12,091 bases of DNA, from NCBI GenBank assembly GCA_016712265.1, contig JADJRJ010000021.1, positions 1 to 12,091 of the forward strand, written 5' to 3'. The notes below the pieces were generated by a model. The model was not told the DNA's origin. It searched no databases and worked only from the letters and a program-made list of their open reading frames with translations. The first letter of the stretch is position 1. Every line of letters begins with the position of its first letter. This document shows positions 1-5,946 of this stretch, piece by piece. The position numbers and the translations under genes are program-made. This DNA comes from Gemmatimonadota bacterium (lineage in GTDB: Bacteria > Gemmatimonadota > Gemmatimonadetes > Gemmatimonadales > Gemmatimonadaceae).

Positions 1-918
1 GTCAGTCTCCGTCCCGGCGTCGCGCAGGGCTTTGAAACCGTGGGAGGCGAGGGCCTTAGCCTCTCGCCGGGAGTAGCCGAGAGCATCGCGCAATCGGCGT
101 TCAAACGTCGTGATGGAGTCGGGGCGGGACGTGAGCGCCTTCATGGCGTCCATCTCCGCACCCATCTCCGGGTCGGGCATCGCCAGGACACGTGCGGCGT
201 AGTCGGATGCGCGTCGGGCGAACTCGGACAGGAGCGCGGCCACAGCGGCGGACGGGTCGATGGTCTCGTCAGACTCCAGCGCCCGGTATATGCCCATCAT
301 CAGCGTTTCGTGCATCCGGTAGACGCCCGATGCCAGCAGGTTCTCCGGCGCGTCGCCAAAGATCGAGGATGCAAACGCGGTCGCGTCGCCCGCAACCAGC
401 GCCGCCTGCGTCTCCTCCCAGTCGCTCTTGTACTCGCCGAGACTCTTGGTTGCGGCAGTGTTGGTCGGTTCGGCTGGGCAGTGGGTCAGGGATGCTTCGC
501 CGAGCGGCCATCGCGTGATAGCCGTTGACTTCGTGCCAGCCACGGCTTCTTTCTCGACAAGGTGGGCCGCGGCGCCGGAGGAGAAGCCGAGACGCTTCGC
601 GCCCGCAAGCCGCTGGATTCGCTTCAGGTACTCGTCAGACTCGGCGATGATGCCCTCGTACCAGAGCCCCACATCGTCCGCCTTGACCTTGCCCGTGCCG
701 ATCTGCCGGGAGCCCACGGCGGGGTCTAAGCCATGGTGCCAGTAGAGGTTCAGGTCGAAGGACTCGCCCGACTTGACGGGCCTGCCGAAGTCGGTGGCCT
801 TGGTGAAGAACTCTCCGTCAAGGTCCGTTGCGGTAGGCGAGCCAAAGCGCACCAGGTAGCCCTCTACCCGGTTGCCCACGGCTTTTACTTCAGACCCGAA
901 TCCGATTACTAAATCCAT
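1..918 (-). CDS. HK97-type prohead protease, C-terminally extended; partial (runs off left edge)
   Basis: This gene encodes the capsid maturation serine protease of the U35/S78 prohead protease family, which trims scaffold and capsid precursors inside the prohead. The frame is open for 306 codons from ATG 918 to the window edge. Seen: an N-terminal strand with YLVRFGSPT, the catalytic His in YWHHG (about residues 59-63), the likely nucleophile Ser in GFSSGA (111-116), and the family segment RWPLGEASLTHCPAEP (136-151). The protease core ends near residue 160. The remaining 146 or more residues are mostly helical and acidic; fused scaffold-like tails are known in this family, but here that is inference. 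ATG 918 has GAGGTG 8 nt upstream and lies 2 nt after the MuF stop codon, so the two are probably translationally coupled. The portal-MuF-protease order supports the call. Confidence 0.85.
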   Translation of the reverse strand, partial: MDLVIGFGSEVKAVGNRVEGYLVRFGSPTATDLDGEFFTKATDFGRPVKSGESFDLNLYWHHGLDPAVGSRQIGTGKVKADDVGLWYEGIIAESDEYLKRIQRLAGAKRLGFSSGAAAHLVEKEAVAGTKSTAITRWPLGEASLTHCPAEPTNTAATKSLGEYKSDWEETQAALVAGDATAFASSIFGDAPENLLASGVYRMHETLMMGIYRALESDETIDPSAAVAALLSEFARRASDYAARVLAMPDPEMGAEMDAMKALTSRPDSITTFERRLRDALGYSRREAKALASHGFKALRDAGTETD

Positions 919-920
919 AG

Positions 921-1877
921 CTATGTCACCTCGGCCAGAGGTACTACCTCTGCCACCGGCCCCCATCGCGGGTCATCAACCACCCGCCCGAATCCTGACA
1001 ACGGTGCCCCCGCCTGCCACGCCTCGTACCGCCCCGCACCCAACACCTCGCGCTGCTGCTCTGCGCTCATGCGCCCGAAGAGCGTCTCCGCGCTCGGGAT
1101 GGACTGCTCCACCCCCGCCACTTCGGGGACCATCACACACCGACAATTATGAGATATAATGTTATTGGCGATGTACCATCCGGTAGTCGTCTGGAGGTTG
1201 TAGACATGACCAGCAAACGCCCGCCTTTCAACACCGACGATGCGATTCGTCTCTATCTCTCCAAGTCGCTCCGCGTATGCGCGTCGGAGTTGGGATGCAG
1301 CTACAAGTCCATCCGGCGGGAGATTTCCGCCTCTGGCGTCACCCGGCCCCGACGGCTCGAAGTTGACTGCGAAGCCATCGTTGCGAGATACAAACTCGGT
1401 GAGCCCGAGAACGTCATTGCCAAATCCATGGGACTGGAGAGAACCGTCATTCACCGCAGGCTCATAGAGTCCGGGGTTGAACTCCGGAGCAATGCCGACG
1501 CGAACCGCAGACTCGCCGCTGGCCGAACCATCGAACAGCGAATCGCCTACGCTTCCGCCGCACATGAGGCAGTCCGAGGGAAAAAGCAGACCATCGAACA
1601 CAGATGCAAAATCGCTGCGACCCGTGAGCGAAACGGTGCCTCGGGGTCTGCCGCGGAAACTCTCCTTGCCCAATGGCTCCAAGGCCGGGGTCTCGAATGC
1701 ATCCCGCAAAAGGCTATCGGCCCATATAACTGCGATATCGCTACCGGCTCCGTCGCCGTGGAAATCTACGGCGGAGGTTTCCACAGTACGGGGCGTCACG
1801 CCATGAGAAGCAGTGAAAGACTCCGCTATCTTCTCGATAGCGGTTGGAATGTAATCATTATCTGGGTTGATAATCAA
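921..1877 (-). CDS. MuF-like minor head protein, C-terminal part: intein C-half plus C-extein
   Basis: The last 75 residues, from CRCVMVPEVAG to the stop, are the C-terminal end of an SPP1 gp7/Mu gpF-like head morphogenesis protein. Directly before them is a classic intein C-terminus: block F (GHVYNLQTTTGWY) and block G (SHN followed by Cys +1), with the penultimate His and terminal Asn needed for Asn cyclisation and Cys as the +1 nucleophile. The 220 or so residues upstream have no recognisable fold and lie exactly antisense, codon for codon, to the nuclease gene at 1206-2063. The frame continues upstream of 1877 to an in-frame TAA at 1907-1905, beyond which the same frame carries intein block B. 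TTG 1877 has AGAGG 4 nt upstream, so separate initiation is possible but unproven. In an intact gene this would be fused to the 2003-2758 segment. Confidence 0.7.
   Translation of the reverse strand: MIINPDNDYIPTAIEKIAESFTASHGVTPRTVETSAVDFHGDGAGSDIAVIWADSLLRDAFETPALEPLGKESFRGRPRGTVSLTGRSDFASVFDGLLFPSDCLMCGGSVGDSLFDGSASGESAVRVGIAPEFNPGLYEPAVNDGSLQSHGFGNDVLGLTEFVSRNDGFAVNFEPSGPGDARGGNLPPDGLVAASQLRRAYAERLGEIETNRIVGVERRAFAGHVYNLQTTTGWYIANNIISHNCRCVMVPEVAGVEQSIPSAETLFGRMSAEQQREVLGAGRYEAWQAGAPLSGFGRVVDDPRWGPVAEVVPLAEVT
1132..1160 (+). promoter_or_regulatory. Sigma70-like promoter for the antisense homing endonuclease
   Basis: ATCACA (1132-1137, 4/6 match to TTGACA), a 17-nt spacer, and a perfect TATAAT (1155-1160). 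Predicted transcription start is about 1167, leaving a 5' leader of about 40 nt with GGAGG at 1193-1197 before ATG 1206. The -10 box lies inside the intein and is the antisense of its Asn-Ile-Ile-Ser codons just before the splice junction. The -35 lies in the C-extein. Confidence 0.55.
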
Positions 1878-2053
1878 GCATCCTCTTACTGTCCCCAGCG
1901 CGGATTACGTATCCGCCTTCTCAACTGTCCGCGGCGCTCCGTCCGGGGTCAATATCGGGTGATTTGGGGTGACGGTAAGGTCCGCCTCGGGTCCGGTCTC
2001 CGTCACCGTCTGCCGCCTGCCGGGGTGCTTACCATCGTCCCTGCGACGAAGCA
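1146..2053 (-). mobile_element. Intein in the MuF gene, with its endonuclease encoded antisense
   Basis: The element runs from the Cys1 codon (2053-2051) to the terminal Asn codon (1148-1146), 908 nt. Block A is CFVAGTMVSTPAG. Block B is LTVTPNHPILTPDG, with the conserved T..H. Block F is HVYNLQTTTGWY, and block G ends SHN before Cys +1. Removal would join ...CASHPR to CRCVMVP, restoring the Cys-rich motif typical of MuF proteins. Two lesions interrupt the frame: a shift by one base (a deletion of 1 mod 3) between blocks A and B, just before TGA 2005-2003, and a TAA at 1907-1905 after block B. Block A to block B spacing is only about 20 residues, shorter than usual, suggesting that one deletion caused both the shortening and the shift. 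There is no LAGLIDADG or HNH domain in the sense frame. Splicing activity cannot be judged from sequence. Confidence 0.8.
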
Positions 2054-2063
2054 CCTCGGGTGA
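1206..2063 (+). CDS. Vsr/EDxHD-like homing endonuclease with N-terminal helix-turn-helix units
   Basis: This 285-aa protein is predicted to cut DNA at the empty MuF site and so drive homing of the intein that contains it. Two helix-turn-helix-like units, around residues 12-45 and 55-92, probably bind DNA. A basic linker (about 100-145) leads to a nuclease core of the PD-(D/E)xK/Vsr type: Glu151, Asp177 in YNCDIA, Glu186 in AVEIYGG, His193 in GGFH, then the helix ERLRYLLDSG and the strand NVIIIWV. This resembles the free-standing Vsr-like homing enzymes reported beside split inteins. ATG 1206 is chosen because GGAGG lies 8 nt upstream; an in-frame ATG at 1149 lacks such a site and falls inside the promoter. 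The gene ends 10 nt beyond the Cys1 end of the intein. Its last 25 or so residues may be an altered tail if the intein suffered a deletion there. Confidence 0.75.
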   Translation: MTSKRPPFNTDDAIRLYLSKSLRVCASELGCSYKSIRREISASGVTRPRRLEVDCEAIVARYKLGEPENVIAKSMGLERTVIHRRLIESGVELRSNADANRRLAAGRTIEQRIAYASAAHEAVRGKKQTIEHRCKIAATRERNGASGSAAETLLAQWLQGRGLECIPQKAIGPYNCDIATGSVAVEIYGGGFHSTGRHAMRSSERLRYLLDSGWNVIIIWVDNQASSYCPQRGLRIRLLNCPRRSVRGQYRVIWGDGKVRLGSGLRHRLPPAGVLTIVPATKHLG

Positions 2064-2758
2064 CTGGCGCAGGGCGTCTGTAAGTCGTGTCGGCTCCCGT
2101 GGAGCGCCCAACACGCAGCGCACACCCTGCTATCCCCAGCGCACACCCTCACCCACCCGCTCAGTACATCCGCGTTGGCCGCGTAGCTCTGCCGCGTCGC
2201 CTCCCGGTAGGCCCGAATCGTCTCCGTCCGCGCGATGGTCTCGGCCCGCGTCAGGCTCACGTTCGTTGCCGCCCGAATCCGCGCCGCCACCTGGTCCGCA
2301 CCCTCACCCGCTCCGATACCTGCCGCGACCGCCGCACGAATCCCCGCCACCGCGTCCGGTCCCAGCGTTGCGAAGTGCGCCCTGAGCGGCGACCCGTCGC
2401 CCATGAACCCCGAGAGCGCGTCAATCGCCTGAACCTGCGGGTCTCTCCACTGCACCGCGCCCGCCACACGTCCGAGTCGAGACGCCGCCGCCACACCGTC
2501 CGATGATGCCAGCTCCTGCGCCCTCTGCACTGCCTCTGCTGCGGGTTGCTCCAGGTCGCGGAGCGCCTCCGCAACCGCCTGCTCTGTCCGCAGTAGTTGA
2601 TCCCACCGCTGCCACTGCCACGGCTGGAGTGGCGTCTCCGCCTCCTCCAAGTCCCTGATGGCCCGCTCCATCCTGTCCAGCGCCTCGTCTATCGCGGTCC
2701 GCGCCGCCTCAAGGTCCGACCGAAACGCACTGACCGCCCCGTCCTCCCGCCGAACCAA
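2003..2758 (-). CDS. MuF-like minor head protein, N-terminal part plus intein block A (interrupted)
   Basis: Residues 1-235 are an SPP1 gp7/Mu gpF-like head morphogenesis protein, which sits at the portal or inside the capsid. Seen: a long helical N-terminus, the segment ATNVSLTRAETIARTETIRAYREA typical of the family core in shorter pieces (LTRAETIARTE), then C.ACWALHG and CASHPRC. At Cys236 the intein begins (CFVAGTMV), and the frame stops after GGRR at TGA 2005-2003. The remaining intein and the C-extein lie downstream in another frame. TTG 2758 is preceded by AGGGAG with 9-nt spacing. The frame stays open upstream into the portal end, but I see no ATG, GTG or TTG there. As written the product is 251 aa without its C-terminal 75 residues, and the protein is probably complete only after frame restoration and splicing. 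Confidence 0.78.
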   Translation of the reverse strand: MVRREDGAVSAFRSDLEAARTAIDEALDRMERAIRDLEEAETPLQPWQWQRWDQLLRTEQAVAEALRDLEQPAAEAVQRAQELASSDGVAAASRLGRVAGAVQWRDPQVQAIDALSGFMGDGSPLRAHFATLGPDAVAGIRAAVAAGIGAGEGADQVAARIRAATNVSLTRAETIARTETIRAYREATRQSYAANADVLSGWVRVCAGDSRVCAACWALHGSRHDLQTPCASHPRCFVAGTMVSTPAGGRR

Positions 2759-2811
2759 CCGCGCCCGCTCCCTGCGCGCCGCCGCGTACAGCGCCGACTC
2801 TGCCTTGACCG

Positions 2812-4146
2812 CTACGGCTCGAAAGGGGAGCGTCCAACCGGACCCCCGACCGGCTCGGGTGTCTGTGCGTCGGGGTCGGCCTTGGGGTGGTAGACGCCAA
2901 CGTCCGCGGGGTCGGGAGACTCGCCCGCGATGCGCTTTGCCGTTGCCCTGTCAACCACGCCGGACTGATAGAGCGCCGCCGCACGGGTGCCGTCCGCGCT
3001 CACATCGTCGGCGAGGGCGCGTACCTGGGAGTTGTCGAACGCGAGGTACGCACCCTCGGGGAAGCCGAAGTCGAGACGGAGCGCCTCGGTGTACGCCTCG
3101 GCGAACGAGCATTGAAGCGGGAGCATCCCGTCCTCCCACGCTGCCTGTCGCGCCTCTTCGTAGTTGGAGTACGTGTTGTGGGCGAGCCCGGCGCCGAGTC
3201 CGAGCACCATGCAGTTAAGCCCCAGGACGGCGGTTATCCGCTCCTCGGGCTTGACCCGCATCTGGTCAAGAGCCATCTCGTCAGGCGAGAACGATACCTT
3301 ATCGATTTTGAACGAGTCGGTGAGGACGGCCACGCCGCCCGCCGCGTCGCCGCTGAAGTCCTCGGCAACCCGCTTCTTCATGGTCTTGGCGACATCGGGG
3401 TCAAGCTCGACATCGCCCGCGCTCATGTCGGGGGAGATAATCAGGCTCGGCACTGCGTTGTTCTTCGCCATGGCGTAGGCCATGGTGCTGCCCGCGTTGT
3501 CGGCGGCGATCTCGCGCAGGCAGGAGAGGAGCGGGGCGCGACCGAGCCGGTGGTCGTAGGGATCGCGACCGATGCGAACGACTACCATGTCTTCGCGGGG
3601 TATGGGGTAGGTCTGTCCGTCCACGGTGTAGAGGTAGTTCACCCCGTCGGGCATCACCATGTCCGAGGGTAGGTACTGTAGCCCGATGGGTGCGCCGTAG
3701 CCGCCTGCGCGAACCTTGCGGGCGTAGGCTGTCCCGTGGAGAAAGTACGACTCAATCTCCATTGCCCACCACACGGAGCCGGGGATGCCGGGCTGCGGCA
3801 TGGAGAGCAGGTCAACCGCGCCGCGAGAGTCGATGACGCTGTACTGACCGTCCTTGGTCGGTATGCGTAGCTCCCAGCGGCCCTGGGGCCAGTTGCGGGC
3901 GTACCACTGGAGAGAGATGGCAACGATGGAGTTTAGGCTGAGGTCGCCCGCCTCACGGACCCACGCGCGGGTCGAGCCGGGGAGCGAACCGCGGAGGATG
4001 GCGGAGAGTTGGCCGGAGCCGTAGCCGGTGACGTTGGAGCGCCCCCGCGACCCTATGGGCTGCGGTAGGTAGTCGGGCACTTTTGGAGCCCGCTTGAACC
4101 AGGTGGACGGCTTGGTCAGTCTCATCGGCAAAACAAAACGCGCCAC
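2812..4146 (-). CDS. Phage portal protein, HK97-like family
   Basis: The dodecameric portal forms the DNA entry and exit vertex of the capsid. The 444-aa length and layout fit the HK97/SPP1-like portal group: an N-terminal basic stretch, the segment NSIVAISLQWYARNW, DMVVVRIGRDPYD in the wing region, then LSCLREIAADNA and the stem and crown region with ERITAVLGLNCMVLGLG, NTYSNYEEARQAAWEDG and PLQCSFAEAYTEAL. The C-terminal tail is Pro- and Gly-rich. Neighbours are TerL upstream and MuF downstream, the standard order. GTG 4146 has GGGG 7 nt upstream, but lies in the 3' arm of an 11-bp hairpin; in-frame ATG 4125, just after the hairpin, is the alternative start without a clear ribosome binding site. 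Confidence 0.88.
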   Translation of the reverse strand: MARFVLPMRLTKPSTWFKRAPKVPDYLPQPIGSRGRSNVTGYGSGQLSAILRGSLPGSTRAWVREAGDLSLNSIVAISLQWYARNWPQGRWELRIPTKDGQYSVIDSRGAVDLLSMPQPGIPGSVWWAMEIESYFLHGTAYARKVRAGGYGAPIGLQYLPSDMVMPDGVNYLYTVDGQTYPIPREDMVVVRIGRDPYDHRLGRAPLLSCLREIAADNAGSTMAYAMAKNNAVPSLIISPDMSAGDVELDPDVAKTMKKRVAEDFSGDAAGGVAVLTDSFKIDKVSFSPDEMALDQMRVKPEERITAVLGLNCMVLGLGAGLAHNTYSNYEEARQAAWEDGMLPLQCSFAEAYTEALRLDFGFPEGAYLAFDNSQVRALADDVSADGTRAAALYQSGVVDRATAKRIAGESPDPADVGVYHPKADPDAQTPEPVGGPVGRSPFEP

Positions 4147-4176
4147 AAATCGACCCCGGAGGGTGTTTGTGGCGCG
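4139..4176 (-). terminator. Perfect 11-bp hairpin with U-rich tail at the portal start
   Basis: CGCGCCACAAA (4139-4149) and TTTGTGGCGCG (4166-4176) are perfect inverted repeats with a 16-nt loop. Read on the minus strand the hairpin is followed by TTTTGTTTTG, an intrinsic-terminator look. However the portal GTG start lies inside the 3' arm and a GGGG ribosome-site candidate lies in the loop, so translational control is an equal possibility. Confidence 0.55.
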
Positions 4177-4243
4177 TGATGTGCGCCGTGATTATGGTTG
4201 GCAGGTCAAGCCCGCTTGCCCAGAGTCTACCTCCAGGGTGTGG

Positions 4244-4380
4244 GATCTGTCAAGCAGCAAAAAGCCGGTCGCTATCGGGTTGAGCGCCCTCAGCCCCAAG
4301 TCACGGCAACCGGCTTTCTACTCAGACAGGACGGACCTATGCAACTGGATTTTGCCACGGAGAGCGATGATCTGTCAAGC
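4244..4380. repeat. 12-bp direct repeat GATCTGTCAAGC bracketing a structured element
   Basis: GATCTGTCAAGC occurs at 4244-4255 and again at 4369-4380, 125 bp apart. Between the copies lie the two-stem element at 4261-4317 and the start of a small open frame at 4339. The copies could be a duplication made by insertion of a 113-bp element, or two protein binding sites; the sequence does not decide. Confidence 0.5.
4259..4317 (-). terminator. Two-stem structured element, terminator-like on the minus strand
   Basis: The outer stem is AAAGCCGGT (4261-4269) with ACCGGCTTT (4309-4317). An inner 8-bp stem pairs 4277-4284 with 4289-4296 around a CGCC loop. The single-stranded junctions are CGCTATC and CAAGTCACGGCA. 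On the minus strand the outer stem is followed by TTTTTG, so it may end TerL transcripts about 200 nt after the stop codon. On the plus strand it lies about 20 nt before a small frame with a ribosome site and could be a cis-regulatory RNA. I cannot assign it to a known class. Confidence 0.45.
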
Positions 4381-4416
4381 GGTACAATCGAGCGGGCGGC
4401 GGTGCGCGACTGGTGA
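4339..4416 (+). CDS. Possible 25-aa peptide, unknown
   Basis: A short frame, MQLDFATESDD...VRDW, starts at ATG 4339 with AGGA 7 nt upstream and ends at TGA 4414-4416. It is acidic in its first half and basic at its end, with no recognisable motif. Its 3' end overlaps the tRNA-like sequence and the frame is open further upstream, so it may be chance. Its support is the ribosome site and its position after the structured element at 4259-4317. Confidence 0.2.
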   Translation: MQLDFATESDDLSSGTIERAAVRDW

Positions 4417-4519
4417 AGCGGCCCGAGTCATCGGGTGTAGCGCGGGACGGATGCAAGGCCCCCGCAGAGCCATGAAGAGTTAAAGCCTACGCGGCCGGTT
4501 CGATCCCGGCCCGCTGCCC
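4394..4519 (+). ncRNA. tRNA-like sequence without a normal anticodon arm
   Basis: The 3' part has a T-arm with the universal GGTTCGA.CC pattern: stem 4494-4498 with 4506-4510 and 7-nt loop TTCGATC. An acceptor-like helix pairs GGGCGGCGG (4394-4402) with CCGCTGCCC (4511-4519), with one G-T pair. If the 7-bp acceptor starts at 4396, the next bases fit T8, G9, a short D-stem CGC/GCG, A14 and the invariant GG (4412-4413). The following hairpin CCCGA-GTCA-TCGGG has a 4-nt loop instead of 7, and about 58 nt then separate it from the T-arm. No CCA is encoded. It could be a decayed tRNA, an intron-bearing or unusual tRNA, a tRNA mimic, or chance. Confidence 0.3.
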
Positions 4520-5938
4520 CTACGCCGCCCCAGCCGTGACGACGCGCTTTTGCGTGACCTCGGTAAACGCGTCGGCGAGTGCGTCCACCATGTCGTCGGT
4601 CCGTCCGTTGGGGAACGTTCGCAGCTCCTCAAGAAACGCCGCCATGTGCGGACAGTCGCGGGCGATGGACACGTTGCCCCCGTTGACCTGCGCCGAGACG
4701 CCCGCCGCCCGCACCTCCTTGGCACCGGTCACGGGCAGAACGCGGACGGGATAGCCTGCCATCATCCGAAGCATGCGCACGCTCTCCCCTTTGCCCGCCT
4801 GGCCGGGGTCTTGCGGCAGTCGGACGCGGACCTTGGCCCCGTCCACGCCCGCCGTCTGGACTATCAGCCGGTCGCGCTGGTCAACGTCGAAGCGCTCGCG
4901 CTTGATGTCGAGAATCCAGAAGCGCCCGTCCGTGTCCTGGCCCACCTTGACACCCGCTGTCCAGTCGCCCCCGTCCTTCGTCGCGGCCAGATCCCAGCCA
5001 CGGGAGGCGCGCAGTATCTCCGGCGGGTCGCCGACCGCGAGGCGGGTCTGCTCAAAGAACGACCCTTCTCGGGCCGTGGGCTGCTGCTGGTAGAGCGCCC
5101 GCCAACTGTACTCGCCCTCGTTGGCGACCATGACGGAGCGTATGGCGAGTAGGTCGGGCACGTCGTACCGCTCAGGCCACAGCGCCATGCCGGGTTGCCG
5201 TCTCCAGTCCCAGTCGGGGTACGGCTCCTCGGAGAGCGCGGAGAGCTTTAGAACCGTCCACTTGCCGGGCTCTGCGGCGACGGCGCGCGACAGAACATCG
5301 TCCTCATGCCAAAGGGTCGCGGTCATCACGATAGCCCCGCCAGGTTCAAGGCGGGTGAACAAGTCGTCGGTGTACCAGTCCCAGGTCTTTTCTCTGTAGA
5401 CCTCGCTCTCCGCGTCCTCACGGCGCCGGATGGGGTCATCGATGTGGATACGCCGGAACCCGATACCGGTAGGCGGGTTGCCCACGCCGCGCGCGACGAA
5501 CGACCCACCTTCGGGCAGCGTCCATTCGTCCGCCGCTTTCGAGTCGGGCGAGAGCCGCCGCGCCGCGGTGATGGCCCGCGCCTTTTTGCTGAACCGGTTG
5601 GCGAGCCGCTGCGTGGCGGCGGTCAGCAGAACGTTCTGGTCGGGGTGACGCTCAAACCCCCACGCGGCACCCCGGATCGTCGCCGACTCACTCTTACCGT
5701 GGCGGGGTGGCATATGGATCGCCAGCCGGGTTATCTCGCCGCGCTCGACTGCCTCCAGGTGCTCGGCGATCAGGCGAACGTGGCGGGGCAGTGTCCACGA
5801 CTTGGGCGAGGTATCGCGGAGGTAGTCGAGAAACGAGGGGCCGTCAGTCTGTCTGTCTGTCGGCTCCGCTGGTGGGTTGGCCCGCCGCCCCTGCTTCTCC
5901 ATCTGCCTCGGCCCATGTCGCCGCACGATACTACCCAC
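4520..5938 (-). CDS. terL: Terminase large subunit (packaging ATPase and nuclease)
   Basis: This is the motor that cuts concatemeric DNA and pumps it through the portal. In 472 residues it shows Walker A PPRHGKSE (77-84), Walker B RIHIDDP (163-169), the coupling motif MTATLWHEDD (205-214), and an RNase H-fold nuclease with Asp316 in GWDLAATKDGGD, an acidic residue in PQDPG (about 376) and TDDMVDALADAF near 447-458. Length and motif order match full-size large terminases. GTG 5938 is supported by GAGG 6 nt upstream, which overlaps the TerS stop codon, so it is coupled to TerS. After its stop there is no gene for about 370 nt on this strand, where two U-tailed hairpins separate it from the portal. 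Confidence 0.93.
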   Translation of the reverse strand: MGSIVRRHGPRQMEKQGRRANPPAEPTDRQTDGPSFLDYLRDTSPKSWTLPRHVRLIAEHLEAVERGEITRLAIHMPPRHGKSESATIRGAAWGFERHPDQNVLLTAATQRLANRFSKKARAITAARRLSPDSKAADEWTLPEGGSFVARGVGNPPTGIGFRRIHIDDPIRRREDAESEVYREKTWDWYTDDLFTRLEPGGAIVMTATLWHEDDVLSRAVAAEPGKWTVLKLSALSEEPYPDWDWRRQPGMALWPERYDVPDLLAIRSVMVANEGEYSWRALYQQQPTAREGSFFEQTRLAVGDPPEILRASRGWDLAATKDGGDWTAGVKVGQDTDGRFWILDIKRERFDVDQRDRLIVQTAGVDGAKVRVRLPQDPGQAGKGESVRMLRMMAGYPVRVLPVTGAKEVRAAGVSAQVNGGNVSIARDCPHMAAFLEELRTFPNGRTDDMVDALADAFTEVTQKRVVTAGAA

Positions 5939-5946
5939 GGAGATCC

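Noticed and set aside
2003..2053. Programmed -1 ribosomal frameshift joining intein blocks A and B
   Set aside because: No X-XXY-YYZ slippery heptamer is present in the overlap before TGA 2005-2003, and a second obstacle (TAA 1907-1905) remains downstream.
1877..2053. Atypical split intein with a 16-residue N-half
   Set aside because: Very short N-halves exist in some phage split inteins, but here block B would have to be in the C-half, and it is cut off from blocks F/G by the TAA.
2087..3672. Long plus-strand open frames opposite MuF and the portal
   Set aside because: They are Arg/Pro/Gly-rich translations of the complementary strand of well-supported genes, with no domain and no ribosome site; expected in GC-rich DNA.
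4394..4519. Phage attachment site in a tRNA gene
   Set aside because: It lies between terL and portal inside the phage gene block with no integrase nearby, so an att role is unlikely.
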